In this document: positions 17,635 to 25,666 of the stretch, piece by piece
Layout of the letters: each line of letters opens with the position of its first letter
Numbering within the stretch: the stretch's first letter is position 1
Source: Pseudomonas sp. R4-35-07
Lineage (GTDB): Bacteria > Pseudomonadota > Gammaproteobacteria > Pseudomonadales > Pseudomonadaceae
DNA: 64,000 bases
Assembly (NCBI RefSeq): GCF_003852235.1
Contig: NZ_CP027732.1
Location: 5,022,001-5,086,000, forward strand
Direction: 5' to 3'
The notes under the pieces: generated by a model
Told to the model about the DNA's origin: nothing
What the model saw: the letters and a program-made list of their open reading frames with translations, nothing else
Database searches by the model: none
Program-made: the position numbers and the translations under genes

Positions 17635-18620
17635 GGCTGTTCTCCTGCGACCGCAGCGTCGCTCAGTGCACGAATGATTGCGCGGCGCGTCAGCTTGATC
17701 TTGAAGCCGTTGTGTTGCAGCGGCTCGGCATCCTGCAGCAGGGCATCGGCAGCGTTACTGAAGGTTTCGCGGCTGACGCTGCGACCTATCAGCGACGCCT
17801 CTACCGCGCGGTCGCGCCAGGGTTTGTGGGCCACACCGCCAAGGGCCAGGCGGGCGTCGATGATCTCGTCGCCGTTCAATTCCAACGCGGCGGCAACCGA
17901 CACCAGCGCGAACGCGTAGGACGCACGGTCGCGAATTTTCAGGTAGTGGCTGTGGCGGGCCAGGTTATCGGCAGGCAATTCAATGGCGGTGATCAGTTCG
18001 TCGTCGGCCAATTGGTTGTCGCGTTGCGGTGCATCGCCGGGCAGGCGGTGGAAGTCGGCGAACTCGATGACCCGCGCCCCGCCGCGCCCTTCGACATGCA
18101 CCCGCGCCTCCAGCGCCGCCAGGGCCACGCACATGTCCGAAGGGTGGGTGGCGACGCACTGCTCGCTGGCGCCGAGGATCGCATGGATGCGGTTCAAGCC
18201 GGTGCGCGCCGGGCAGCCGCTGCCGGGCTCACGCTTGTTGCACGGCACCGTGGCGTCATAGAAATAGTAGCAACGGGTGCGTTGCAGCAGGTTGCCACCG
18301 GTACTGGCCATGTTGCGCAGTTGCGGCGAGGCCCCGGCAAGAATGGCCTGGGACAGTAATGGGTAACGCTCCTCGATGAGCGGGTGCCAGGCCAGGTCGG
18401 CATTACTGACCAGCGCGCCGATACGAAGGCCGCCGTCGGCGGTTTCTTCGATGGCATTGAGCGGCAGTCCGGTGATATCGATCAGGTGTTCGGGGCGGCT
18501 GATGTTCTCTTTCATCAGGTCCAGCAGGTTGGTGCCCCCGGCAATAAAGCGCGATGCCGCGCTGCTCAGGTGCACCGCCTCGTGCACGTCGGCCGGTTTG
18601 CTGTAATGGAAGGGGTTCAT
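17631..18620 (-). CDS. Molybdenum hydroxylase FAD subunit (PaoB/YagS-like) with extra FeS motif
   Basis: The 329-residue medium subunit belongs to the FAD-binding CO-dehydrogenase-M type. It begins MNPFHYSKPADVHEAVHL and has the FAD loops AGGTNLLDLMKEN and SAGGNLLQ-like NMASTGGNLLQRTRC. Between them and the C-terminal domain is a cysteine-rich insertion (RTRCYYFYD...CNKREPGSGCPA...CVATHPSDM), which in PaoB binds an additional [4Fe-4S] cluster. Overlaps of four bases on both sides couple it to the 2Fe-2S and Moco subunit genes. Electrons would pass from Moco through the clusters to FAD. Confidence 0.9.
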   Translation of the reverse strand: MNPFHYSKPADVHEAVHLSSAASRFIAGGTNLLDLMKENISRPEHLIDITGLPLNAIEETADGGLRIGALVSNADLAWHPLIEERYPLLSQAILAGASPQLRNMASTGGNLLQRTRCYYFYDATVPCNKREPGSGCPARTGLNRIHAILGASEQCVATHPSDMCVALAALEARVHVEGRGGARVIEFADFHRLPGDAPQRDNQLADDELITAIELPADNLARHSHYLKIRDRASYAFALVSVAAALELNGDEIIDARLALGGVAHKPWRDRAVEASLIGRSVSRETFSNAADALLQDAEPLQHNGFKIKLTRRAIIRALSDAAVAGEQP

Positions 18621-19141
18621 TGCTCACCTCCCCGGTTGCTGCACGCCGGCAGCGCCTCTTCGATGGCCGCGCGGATATTACTGTAGGCACCGCAGCGGCA
18701 CAGATTGCCGCTCATCAATTCCTGCACCTGGGCACTGTCGTGGGCGCGGCCTTCGTTGGCCAGGCCGACCGCCGAGCAAATCTGGCCGGGGGTGCAGTAG
18801 CCGCATTGGAAGGCATCGTGCTTGATGAAGGTTTGCTGCATCGGGTGCAGTTGGTCGCCGTCGGCCAAGCCTTCGATGGTGGTCAGCTCGGCGCCGTCGC
18901 ACATCACGGCCAGGGTCAGGCAGGCGTTTACGCGCTTGCCGTCACGCAAGACGGTGCACGCGCCGCACTGGCCATGGTCGCAGCCCTTTTTGCTGCCGAC
19001 CAGGTCCAATTGTTCGCGCAGCAGGTCCAGCAAGGTGGTCCAGGGCAACACACTCAATTGGCGATCCTGGCCATTCAAGGTCAAGCGTATCGGGTGGGCG
19101 ACGAACGGCTGGGCCGCCGCGCCATTGGGGGTCGCGCTCAT
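18617..19141 (-). CDS. Molybdenum hydroxylase 2Fe-2S subunit (PaoA/YagT-like, no Tat signal)
   Basis: The 174-residue small subunit carries two [2Fe-2S] domains. A ferredoxin-like one has CDHGQCGACTVL, and a helical one has CGYCTPGQI and NLCRCGAY. The ATG at 19141 has GAGG six bases upstream; the GTG at 19147 overlaps the SD. The protein starts MSATPNGAAAQPF and goes straight into the ferredoxin fold. Unlike E. coli PaoA, it has no twin-arginine signal, so this complex is probably cytoplasmic. It is the first gene of the operon. No XdhC/PaoD-type maturation chaperone gene is next to it. Confidence 0.9.
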   Translation of the reverse strand: MSATPNGAAAQPFVAHPIRLTLNGQDRQLSVLPWTTLLDLLREQLDLVGSKKGCDHGQCGACTVLRDGKRVNACLTLAVMCDGAELTTIEGLADGDQLHPMQQTFIKHDAFQCGYCTPGQICSAVGLANEGRAHDSAQVQELMSGNLCRCGAYSNIRAAIEEALPACSNRGGEQ

Positions 19142-19237
19142 AAACACCTCACGGGTTGATGTACATCCGCGGCGTTCAGGGAAATCGCCGTCTCAGGGGT
19201 ACGACTTCCCAGGGTTTTGAGCGTTCAAGCCAATTGA

Positions 19238-19684
19238 TCAGCGGATATTGAGCTGGGCTTTCAGGGTGTTTTGCGGAGGATTGATCGAGGTATTGGTGAA
19301 CTCGAACCAACCCTGGGCTTGCACGTTGAGGTCAAACACATAGATGTAGCCCATCAGTGTGCCCACGCCGTTACAGGCCTCACTGATGTTGCCCACCTGG
19401 CACACCGCCGTGCGCTGCCCGTTCAACTCGGCGCCATTGAAGCGGCCCATCGGGCTGTTGCCCAGGCCGACCTCCATCACCGAAACCTTCGTGGGCCCAC
19501 GATGCTCGCACATCTGGGTGGTCTGTACACGGTCCGGGATGGCCTCGCTGCACTTCGCCGATTCGACCTTGAACACCCGCACCTCGCTCAAGGCCGGTGC
19601 AGCCGCGCCCCACACCGGTGCCGCGCCGAGCCACAGGCCCAGACAAGGGATCAGAGCTAGACTCCACGCGTTGGCTTTTTTCAT
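19238..19684 (-). CDS. Secreted DUF4879-family protein
   Basis: This 148-residue protein has a clear signal peptide (MKKANAWSLALIPCLGLWLGAAPVWGAAA). Its mature part includes FKVESAKCSEAIPDRVQTTQMCEHRG and CQVGNISEACNG, so several cysteines could form disulfides, and it ends in a beta-rich segment. I recognise it as DUF4879; no function is established. The start ATG at 19684 gives the signal peptide; an in-frame extension to 19798 is not credible. It is divergent from the NCS2 permease and separate from the Mo-hydroxylase operon downstream. Confidence 0.75.
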   Translation of the reverse strand: MKKANAWSLALIPCLGLWLGAAPVWGAAAPALSEVRVFKVESAKCSEAIPDRVQTTQMCEHRGPTKVSVMEVGLGNSPMGRFNGAELNGQRTAVCQVGNISEACNGVGTLMGYIYVFDLNVQAQGWFEFTNTSINPPQNTLKAQLNIR

Positions 19685-19817
19685 GCTGTCGATGACCTGC
19701 TGTTGAACGTCGGCGCAGTATGCCTCAAGGCCATGCGCCACACAGCCTCGGCTGCTGGTATGATGCGCCGCTTTTTCCGATCCTCTCTGAAGCCACAAGC
19801 GCTTGGCGCAGTTTGTG

Positions 19818-19863
19818 CTTTGACTTAGAGGTCAACAAATCACGACGCAAGATAGCGTCACAG
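19818..19863 (+). promoter_or_regulatory. Structured leader of the NCS2 permease; xanthine-riboswitch (NMT1-like) candidate
   Basis: The leader can fold into one hairpin with an asymmetric internal loop. TGAC (19821-19824) pairs with GTCA (19857-19860). The loop strands TTAGAG and GCAAGATAGC face each other, and GTC (19831-19833) pairs with GAC (19844-19846). The outer stem can extend to C19818-G63 with one mismatch, which would draw the CAGG of the Shine-Dalgarno into the fold. Alternatively two simple hairpins form: TTGAC/GTCAA and GACGC/GCGTC. The layout and the purine permease downstream recall the NMT1/xanthine-I riboswitch, but I am comparing from memory. Confidence 0.5.
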
Positions 19864-19872
19864 GGAGCCGGC

Positions 19873-21168
19873 ATGCTGGAAAAGCTGTTTCAACTCAAAG
19901 CCCACAACACCAACGTGCGCACCGAGATTCTCGCGGGTATCACGACATTCCTGGCCATGGCCTACATCCTGTTCGTGAACCCGAGCATCCTCGGCGAAAC
20001 CGGCATGGACAAAGGCGCGGTGTTTGTCGCGACCTGCCTGGCGGCGGCCATCGGTTCGACCGTGATGGGCCTGATCGCCAACTACCCGATCGCCCTCGCC
20101 CCGGGCATGGGCCTCAATGCTTTCTTTACCTACACCGTGGTCCTGCACATGGGCCACACCTGGCAGGTGGCATTGGGCGCGGTGTTCATTTCGGCGGTGC
20201 TGTTCTTCCTGCTGTCGATCTTCCGTATCCGTGAGTGGATCATCAACAGCATTCCCCTGCCCCTGCGCTCGGCGATTGCCGCCGGTATCGGCCTGTTCCT
20301 GGCGCTGATCGCCTTGCACAACGCCGGTATCGTGGTCGCCAATCCGGCCACGCTGGTGGGCCTGGGCGACCTGAAACAACCGGCGCCGATCCTGGCCACC
20401 CTCGGTTTTGTGCTGATCGTGGCGCTGGAAGCCCTGGCCGTGCGTGGTGCGGTGCTGATCGGCATCCTGGCGGTGACCATCGTGTCCATTGTGATGGGCT
20501 TCACCCCGTTCGGCGGCGTGACCTCGATGCCACCGTCCCTGGCCCCGACCTTCCTGCAACTGGACATCAAGGGCGCGCTGGACATCGGCCTGGTCAGCGT
20601 GATCTTCGCGTTCCTGTTCGTCGACCTGTTCGACAACTCCGGCACCCTGATCGGCGTCGCCAAGCGCGCCGGCCTGATGGGCAAGGACGGCCACATGCCG
20701 AAAATGGGCCGTGCGCTGATCGCCGACAGTACGGCGGCCATGGCCGGCTCGCTGCTGGGTACTTCGACCACCACCAGCTACATCGAATCTGCCGCTGGCG
20801 TGAGCGCCGGTGGCCGTACCGGCTTGACCGCCATCGTGGTCGCGATTCTGTTCCTGCTGGCGCTGTTCTTCTCACCGCTGGCAGCCAGCGTACCGGCCTT
20901 CGCCACCGCGCCGGCGCTGCTATTCGTGGCCGTCTTGATGACGTCCGGCCTGGCCGAAATCGACTGGGATGACATTACTGTGGCCGCGCCGGTGGTAATC
21001 ACCGCCCTGGCGATGCCCTTCACTTACTCCATCGCCAACGGCATCGCCTTCGGTTTCATCGCCTGGACCGCCATCAAGCTGCTTTCGGGCCGCTACCGTG
21101 AGCTGAACCCGGCCCTGGTGATTCTGTCGATTCTGTTCGTGATCAAGCTGGGCTGGTTCAACGCATGA
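19873..21168 (+). CDS. NCS2-family purine permease (AzgA/GhxP type)
   Basis: The protein has 431 residues and about 12-14 membrane segments. It belongs to the NCS2 group (COG2252) that imports adenine, guanine or hypoxanthine with protons. Diagnostic stretches are [20 protein letters not shown] and [14 protein letters not shown] at the N-terminus. [10 protein letters not shown] lies near residue 80, [11 protein letters not shown] near 255, and [14 protein letters not shown] near 300. The ATG at 19873 follows CAGGGAGCCGGC; longer readings upstream would run through the structured leader. trmA overlaps its end by four bases. The exact purine is not decidable from sequence; the leader suggests purine-responsive control. 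Confidence 0.92.
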   Translation: MLEKLFQLKAHNTNVRTEILAGITTFLAMAYILFVNPSILGETGMDKGAVFVATCLAAAIGSTVMGLIANYPIALAPGMGLNAFFTYTVVLHMGHTWQVALGAVFISAVLFFLLSIFRIREWIINSIPLPLRSAIAAGIGLFLALIALHNAGIVVANPATLVGLGDLKQPAPILATLGFVLIVALEALAVRGAVLIGILAVTIVSIVMGFTPFGGVTSMPPSLAPTFLQLDIKGALDIGLVSVIFAFLFVDLFDNSGTLIGVAKRAGLMGKDGHMPKMGRALIADSTAAMAGSLLGTSTTTSYIESAAGVSAGGRTGLTAIVVAILFLLALFFSPLAASVPAFATAPALLFVAVLMTSGLAEIDWDDITVAAPVVITALAMPFTYSIANGIAFGFIAWTAIKLLSGRYRELNPALVILSILFVIKLGWFNA

Positions 21169-22244
21169 CTTTCGACGCCGCACACTACACCGCTCAACTG
21201 CAAGACAAGGTCACGCGCCTGCGTGACCTGCTGGCACCGTTCGACGCCCCCGAGCCGCAGGTTTTCGACTCGTCGCTGCAGCACTTCCGCCTGCGCGCGG
21301 AGTTCCGCCTGTGGCGCGAAGGCGGCGAGCGCCACTACGCGATGTTCGCCCAGGACGACAAGCGCACGCCGATCCTGATCGAAGCGTTTCCCATCGCCAG
21401 CCAGCGCATCAACCAGTTGATGCCGCAGCTCAAGGCCGCCTGGCAAGCCAGTGCCGCCCTGAGCCACAAACTGTTCCAGGTGGAGTTCCTCACCACCCTG
21501 GCCGGCGACGCGATGATCACCCTGTGCTATCACCGCCCGCTGGATGAACACTGGCACACCGCAGCGAACAAGCTGGCGGCTGAGCTGAACGTGAGCATCA
21601 TTGGCCGTTCCAAGGGCAAGCGCGATGTGATCGGCCGCGACTACGTGGTGGAAAAACTCGAGGTCGGTGGCCGCACCTTCAGCTACCGCCAACCCGAAGG
21701 CGCCTTCACCCAGCCCAACGGCACGGTGAACCAGAAGATGCTCAACTGGGCGTACGACGCCCTGGGTGATCGCCCGGACGACTTGCTGGAGCTGTACTGC
21801 GGCAACGGCAACTTCACCCTGCCGCTGGCGACCCGCGTGCGTAAGGTGCTGGCCACTGAAATCAGCAAGACCTCAGTGAATGCGGCGTTGAGCAACCTCG
21901 ATGAAAATGCCGTGGATAACGTCACCCTGGTGCGCCTCTCCGCCGAAGAACTCACCGCGGCCCTGAATGAAGTGCGCCCGTTCCGCCGTCTGCACGGCAT
22001 CGACCTGAAAAGCTACGCATTCGGCAGCGTCTTCGTCGACCCGCCCCGCGCCGGCATGGACCCGGACACCTGCGAACTGACCCGGCGCTTCGACAACATC
22101 CTGTATATCTCCTGCAACCCCGAAACACTGGCAGCGAACATCGCGCAGTTGCACGACACGCACCGCATTACCCAATGCGCAATGTTTGACCAGTTTCCGT
22201 GGACGCATCATATGGAATCGGGGGTGTTGCTGACCCGTCGATAA
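21165..22244 (+). CDS. trmA: tRNA (uracil54-C5)-methyltransferase TrmA
   Basis: TrmA makes ribothymidine at position 54 of tRNAs. The 359-residue protein begins [19 protein letters not shown]. It has the SAM-binding [16 protein letters not shown] motif near residue 210, the DPPRAGMD motif near residue 295, and the catalytic cysteine region [12 protein letters not shown] near residue 320. The length matches E. coli TrmA (366). The ATG overlaps the stop of the NCS2 permease gene (ATGA), so it is translated with it; the functional link is not obvious. Confidence 0.96.
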   Translation: MTFDAAHYTAQLQDKVTRLRDLLAPFDAPEPQVFDSSLQHFRLRAEFRLWREGGERHYAMFAQDDKRTPILIEAFPIASQRINQLMPQLKAAWQASAALSHKLFQVEFLTTLAGDAMITLCYHRPLDEHWHTAANKLAAELNVSIIGRSKGKRDVIGRDYVVEKLEVGGRTFSYRQPEGAFTQPNGTVNQKMLNWAYDALGDRPDDLLELYCGNGNFTLPLATRVRKVLATEISKTSVNAALSNLDENAVDNVTLVRLSAEELTAALNEVRPFRRLHGIDLKSYAFGSVFVDPPRAGMDPDTCELTRRFDNILYISCNPETLAANIAQLHDTHRITQCAMFDQFPWTHHMESGVLLTRR

Positions 22245-22278
22245 CGCTGTCAGGCATCATCAGCTCCCACACTGAAAT

Positions 22279-22746
22279 TCATGTGTCCGTCGAGTCGCCG
22301 GGTTCCAACACTTCCTTGCGCGGCCGGCCGCCCTTCTTGCCATTGGCCCGGGCGGCGGCCGATTTGGCGGCGCTGCGTTTGCGACCGTTTCGGGAGGCTA
22401 CCAGGCTCGTGGCGAGGTCCATCAGAGGCTGGCTTGTGGCGATAAGGCCAGTGATCGAAACGTCCAGGTCCTGGGCCTCGCAGCAAAGCGCCTTGCCGCC
22501 GAAACCCACCTCCAATTGCTGGAAATCCTGCTGCGAAAACTTCTCGAACTCCGGCAGACCGGCCACCGGCAACATGACACGGCTGCCATCGCTGAAGCCA
22601 ATGGAGATGCAGTCGTCTTGATAGCGCACGTTGCTGGCGTTGGCATACAGACGTTTCAGCTTGCGCCCACGGGCGATTGCCTTGTCGACGTCAGCATCGC
22701 TGAGAGGCACGTAGGGTTTGACTTTGGCTTTTACGATTTTCTTCAT
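22279..22746 (-). CDS. DUF2442-family protein with basic C-terminal tail
   Basis: The protein has 155 residues. A DUF2442 domain covers roughly residues 35-105, with the typical IGFSDGSRVMLPVAGLPEFEKFS and AQDLDVSITGLI pattern. The tail is basic and alanine-rich (NGRKRSAAKSAAARANGKKGGRPRKE) and includes GRPRK, an AT-hook-like core, suggesting nucleic-acid contact. The ATG overlaps the stop of the DUF4160 gene by four bases, so the two are translationally coupled. No function is known to me for either. A toxin-antitoxin-like pair with this as the antitoxin is one possible reading. Confidence 0.8.
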   Translation of the reverse strand: MKKIVKAKVKPYVPLSDADVDKAIARGRKLKRLYANASNVRYQDDCISIGFSDGSRVMLPVAGLPEFEKFSQQDFQQLEVGFGGKALCCEAQDLDVSITGLIATSQPLMDLATSLVASRNGRKRSAAKSAAARANGKKGGRPRKEVLEPGDSTDT

Positions 22747-23171
22747 AATTCAATCTCCACAGACCCTGGTGCCCTGACCAGGCTCAAAATTGTTTTTTGC
22801 CCCACGACATCGTGCCGCGCACGTGCGATCACATAAACACCCCGCCGAATGATCAACCCCGGCAACAACTCACTGGTTTCCCAATCCCAAGAATGGTTCT
22901 CCAGGCAAACTGTTTGAAGGTTTTCCCACCAGATCCTGCGTGCCCGTGCCAAGTAGTGCCGCTGCATTATTGCCTCGCGTAATTCCTCCAAGACCGCCTT
23001 GGGTGGTCGGCAGCGTTCAGGGTTTACATCCCACAGCTCCACGTCCCCATCCAGAAAACTGAAACGAAAGCGCGCATCCCACGCCCTTCCCCTGACATGC
23101 ACATGAGGCGGGCAATGCTCATCCCTGAGAAATACCGAGATTACATATCCCTTGTAAGCACCTACTCTCAT
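22743..23171 (-). CDS. DUF4160-family protein
   Basis: The protein has 142 residues. The N-terminal 80 or so match DUF4160: GYVISVFLRDEHCPPHVHV, then a short beta-strand segment and WDVNPERCRPPKAVLEELREAI. The HCPPHVHV motif with paired histidines is the family's most conserved part and could bind a metal or act catalytically. The remaining 55 residues extend beyond the usual short DUF4160 protein. It is the upstream member of a coupled pair with the DUF2442 gene and is divergent from aroQ. Catalytic activity has not been shown for this family as far as I know. Confidence 0.8.
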   Translation of the reverse strand: MRVGAYKGYVISVFLRDEHCPPHVHVRGRAWDARFRFSFLDGDVELWDVNPERCRPPKAVLEELREAIMQRHYLARARRIWWENLQTVCLENHSWDWETSELLPGLIIRRGVYVIARARHDVVGQKTILSLVRAPGSVEIEL

Positions 23172-23503
23172 CGTAACCCATCCGTTAGGTTATTTTCCGC
23201 CCGGTAACAATTTTCACGTGTCACCCGGCAACCGGCTTCATGCTCACGAAGCTGCTTCAAAGATTAGTAACGACGAACACACCGGCGAACGCCGGGTTGT
23301 AACCACTCATGCCGACAGCTGGGGAGACTCCGGCCACGCCCGTAAATCGTGTTTACACTGCAATCCGTCGTAACACTTCATCAACAGCAGCTCCTGCTGA
23401 TTAACGGTTCGATAATCGAACAGGTCCGGCGACTTCATTTGACCAAACTAACCATTCAGTACATTTTATCTCCACAACCAATAAAAACTGTGGAGACCCC
23501 TCT
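23172..23503. other. Intergenic region between DUF4160 and aroQ
   Basis: This is 332 bases with no gene. It contains the divergent promoters of the DUF4160-DUF2442 pair and aroQ. The operator-like sequence at 23445-23467, shared with the quiC/MFS promoter region, lies 36 bases before aroQ. Confidence 0.6.
23445..23467. promoter_or_regulatory. Operator-like site of the quinate/shikimate locus, copy 1
   Basis: AAACTAACC-ATTCA-GTACATTTT lies just upstream of aroQ. The flanking nine bases on each side are identical to the reverse complement of the site at 27629-27651 between quiC and the MFS gene; only the five central bases differ. It is probably the binding site of the TetR regulator encoded in the locus. 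Confidence 0.7.
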
Positions 23504-23950
23504 ATGCCGCCTATCGTGCTGGTGCTCAACGGCCCCAATCTCAACCTGCTCGGTACTCGCGAGCCTGCCACCTATGGCCACGAAACCCTGGCCGACATCG
23601 CCGCCCTCTGTGGGCGCAGCGCGGAAAAGCTCGGGCTGACCATCGAGTTTCGCCAGACCAACCACGAGGGCGAACTGCTCGACTGGATCCACGCCGCCCG
23701 CGCACGTTGCGCCGGGATCGTGATCAACCCGGCGGCCTGGACTCATACCTCGGTGGCGATTCGCGATGCGCTGGTGGCCAGCGAAGTGCCGGTGATCGAG
23801 GTGCATTTATCCAACGTGCATGCCCGTGAGGCGTTTCGTCATCACTCCTTTGTCTCGCCCATCGCCAAGGCGGTGCTGGCCGGGTTTGGCAGCCATGGCT
23901 ACCACTTGGCCCTGGAACATTTCAGCCACTCGTTGAAAGGATGCGCCTGA
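23504..23950 (+). CDS. aroQ: Type II 3-dehydroquinate dehydratase
   Basis: The 148-residue enzyme interconverts 3-dehydroquinate and 3-dehydroshikimate. Family landmarks are [17 protein letters not shown] at the N-terminus with the catalytic tyrosine, [31 protein letters not shown] and the histidine-bearing [17 protein letters not shown]. The ATG at 23504 has GGAG about eight bases upstream. The next gene overlaps its stop. Its position with QsuD-like, QuiC-like and transporter genes suggests a catabolic rather than biosynthetic isoform. Confidence 0.95.
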   Translation: MPPIVLVLNGPNLNLLGTREPATYGHETLADIAALCGRSAEKLGLTIEFRQTNHEGELLDWIHAARARCAGIVINPAAWTHTSVAIRDALVASEVPVIEVHLSNVHAREAFRHHSFVSPIAKAVLAGFGSHGYHLALEHFSHSLKGCA

Positions 23951-24798
23951 TGAAACCACGCGTTCTCGCCGGCCTGATCGGCGCCGGCATCCAGGCCTCC
24001 CGCACGCCCGCCCTGCATGAGCAGGAAGGTGACGCCCAGGGCCTGCGCTACCTGTATCGCCTGATCGACCTGCAAGCGCTACGCCTGGACAGCCACGCCC
24101 TGCCCGAGCTGCTACGTGCCGCCGAGCAGATGCATTTCACCGGCTTGAACATTACCTACCCGTGCAAGCAGGCGATCCTGCCGTTGCTCGATGAATTGTC
24201 CGACGAGGCAAAGGGCATTGGCGCGGTCAACACCGTGGTATTCAAAGACGGCAAGCGCATCGGCCATAACACCGATTGCCTGGGGTTCGCCGAGGGTTTC
24301 CGCCGCAACTTGAATGACGTGCCACGCCAACGCGTAGTGCAGATGGGCGCCGGCGGTGCGGGCGCGGCAGTGGCGCATGCGCTGCTGGCCGAGGGCGTTG
24401 AACAGCTGAGCATTTTTGACCTGGACAGCCTCCGCGCCCGCGAACTTGTGGATAACCTCGCCCGGCGTTTTGGCACCGGTCGTGCCCAGGTCGGCAGCGA
24501 CTTGATCAATGCCATGGCGGAGGCGGACGGCCTGGTCAACACCACACCGATGGGCATGGCCAAGCTGCCCGGCACACCGGTGCCCCCCGCGTTATTACAT
24601 GCAGGGCTGTGGGTGGCGGAAATCGTGTATTTCCCATTGGAAACCGAGTTGCTGCGCGACGCACGCGCCTTGGGTTGCCGCACGTTGGATGGCGGCAATA
24701 TGGCGGTGTTTCAGGCGGTGAAGGCGTTTGAGCTATTCAGTGGCGAGGCGGCGGATGCTGGCAGGATGTTGGCGCACTTCCAGAGCATGGAAAGCTGA
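23950..24798 (+). CDS. Quinate/shikimate dehydrogenase, NAD-dependent QsuD type
   Basis: This 282-residue AroE-superfamily enzyme is expected to oxidise quinate and/or shikimate. Its substrate-binding start reads GAGIQASRTPALHEQEG, the SRTP-type motif of catabolic QsuD enzymes instead of the biosynthetic SxSPxxHN. NITYPCKQAILP and GAVNTVV are conserved. The Rossmann motif GAGGAGAAVAHAL (about residues 130-142) is followed by IFDLD, with an acidic residue where AroE enzymes carry NRT, so NAD preference is likely. The ATG at 23950 overlaps the aroQ stop (TGATG) and has GAAAGGA upstream; an ATG nine bases earlier is a weaker choice. Confidence 0.88.
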   Translation: MKPRVLAGLIGAGIQASRTPALHEQEGDAQGLRYLYRLIDLQALRLDSHALPELLRAAEQMHFTGLNITYPCKQAILPLLDELSDEAKGIGAVNTVVFKDGKRIGHNTDCLGFAEGFRRNLNDVPRQRVVQMGAGGAGAAVAHALLAEGVEQLSIFDLDSLRARELVDNLARRFGTGRAQVGSDLINAMAEADGLVNTTPMGMAKLPGTPVPPALLHAGLWVAEIVYFPLETELLRDARALGCRTLDGGNMAVFQAVKAFELFSGEAADAGRMLAHFQSMES

Positions 24799-24817
24799 CT
24801 GAAAAACACAGTTCAAA

Positions 24818-24905
24818 TGTGGGAGGGGGCTTGCCCCCGATAGCGGTGTATCAGCCGGAACATGCTCAGCTGACAGACCGCTATCGGGAGCAAGCCCCTC
24901 CCACA
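24818..24905. repeat. REPIN (GGGGGCTTGC family)
   Basis: A facing REP pair lies between the convergent ends of the QsuD-like gene and the TetR gene. The right arm has lost one C of the run. Confidence 0.9.
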
Positions 24906-24926
24906 TTGACCGCGTACAGCCAGTTC

Positions 24927-25592
24927 TCAAGCTTGCAGGTAGCGCAATACCGACTCGCAGATCATCTCCCGGTGCCGCTGCTTGATCGCCTCATCCGACA
25001 GTTCAATCTGAAAGATCTCACTGAAGGTATGCCGGTTGGATACACGGTAAAAACTGAACGAGTTGATCAACAGATGCACATCCAGCGGCTCCAACCCTTC
25101 GCGAAACAGCCCCATTTCAGCGCCGCGACGCAGGGTCTCACCGAGCCCCTCAAGAATTTTGCTGTTCATGTCCTTGATCGTACTGGTGCGCTTTACGTAC
25201 TCGGCGTTGTGGATATTTTCGATGCTGACAATGCGCACGAAATCCACGTTCTGGTCATGGTGGTCGAAGGTGAACTCCACCAGCCGGCGGATCGCTTCGC
25301 GCGGCTCCAGGGCCGTTAGGTTCATGCGGGTTTCGGTGTTGCGAATATCGCCGTAGAGCTTCTCCAGCACCTCGACGTAGAGCTGCTCCTTGCTGCCGAA
25401 GTAGTAATAGATCATGCGCTTGGAAGTGTGGATGCGCTCGGCGATGGCGTCCACGCGGGCGCCGGACAGGCCCTGCTGAACGAACTCGACAATGGCTTCC
25501 TGGAGAATATTCTCGCGGGTCTTTTCCGGATTGTTCTTGCGACTCTTGCGCGGTGCATCTGACACGGCAGAGAGGTCGGGAGTCAGGGTCAT
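24927..25592 (-). CDS. TetR-family regulator of the quinate/shikimate locus
   Basis: The 221-residue protein has a TetR HTH at about residues 24-70 (KTRENILQEAIVEFVQQGLSGARVDAIAERIHTSKRMIYYYFGSKEQLY). Its C-terminal ligand domain resembles the group that controls aromatic-acid genes. It lies 74 bases after quiC on the same strand, so it is probably co-transcribed with quiC and autoregulated. The two matching operator-like sites in front of aroQ and between quiC and the MFS gene are its likely targets. The inducer is inferred to be quinate, shikimate or dehydroshikimate. Confidence 0.88.
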   Translation of the reverse strand: MTLTPDLSAVSDAPRKSRKNNPEKTRENILQEAIVEFVQQGLSGARVDAIAERIHTSKRMIYYYFGSKEQLYVEVLEKLYGDIRNTETRMNLTALEPREAIRRLVEFTFDHHDQNVDFVRIVSIENIHNAEYVKRTSTIKDMNSKILEGLGETLRRGAEMGLFREGLEPLDVHLLINSFSFYRVSNRHTFSEIFQIELSDEAIKQRHREMICESVLRYLQA

Positions 25593-25666
25593 GGTGCGCT
25601 CACGGCGTTTTTATGCAGGCCCGATTATGGGCCGAGGCGCTCCCCGAAGGAAGCACCTCCCCACCG

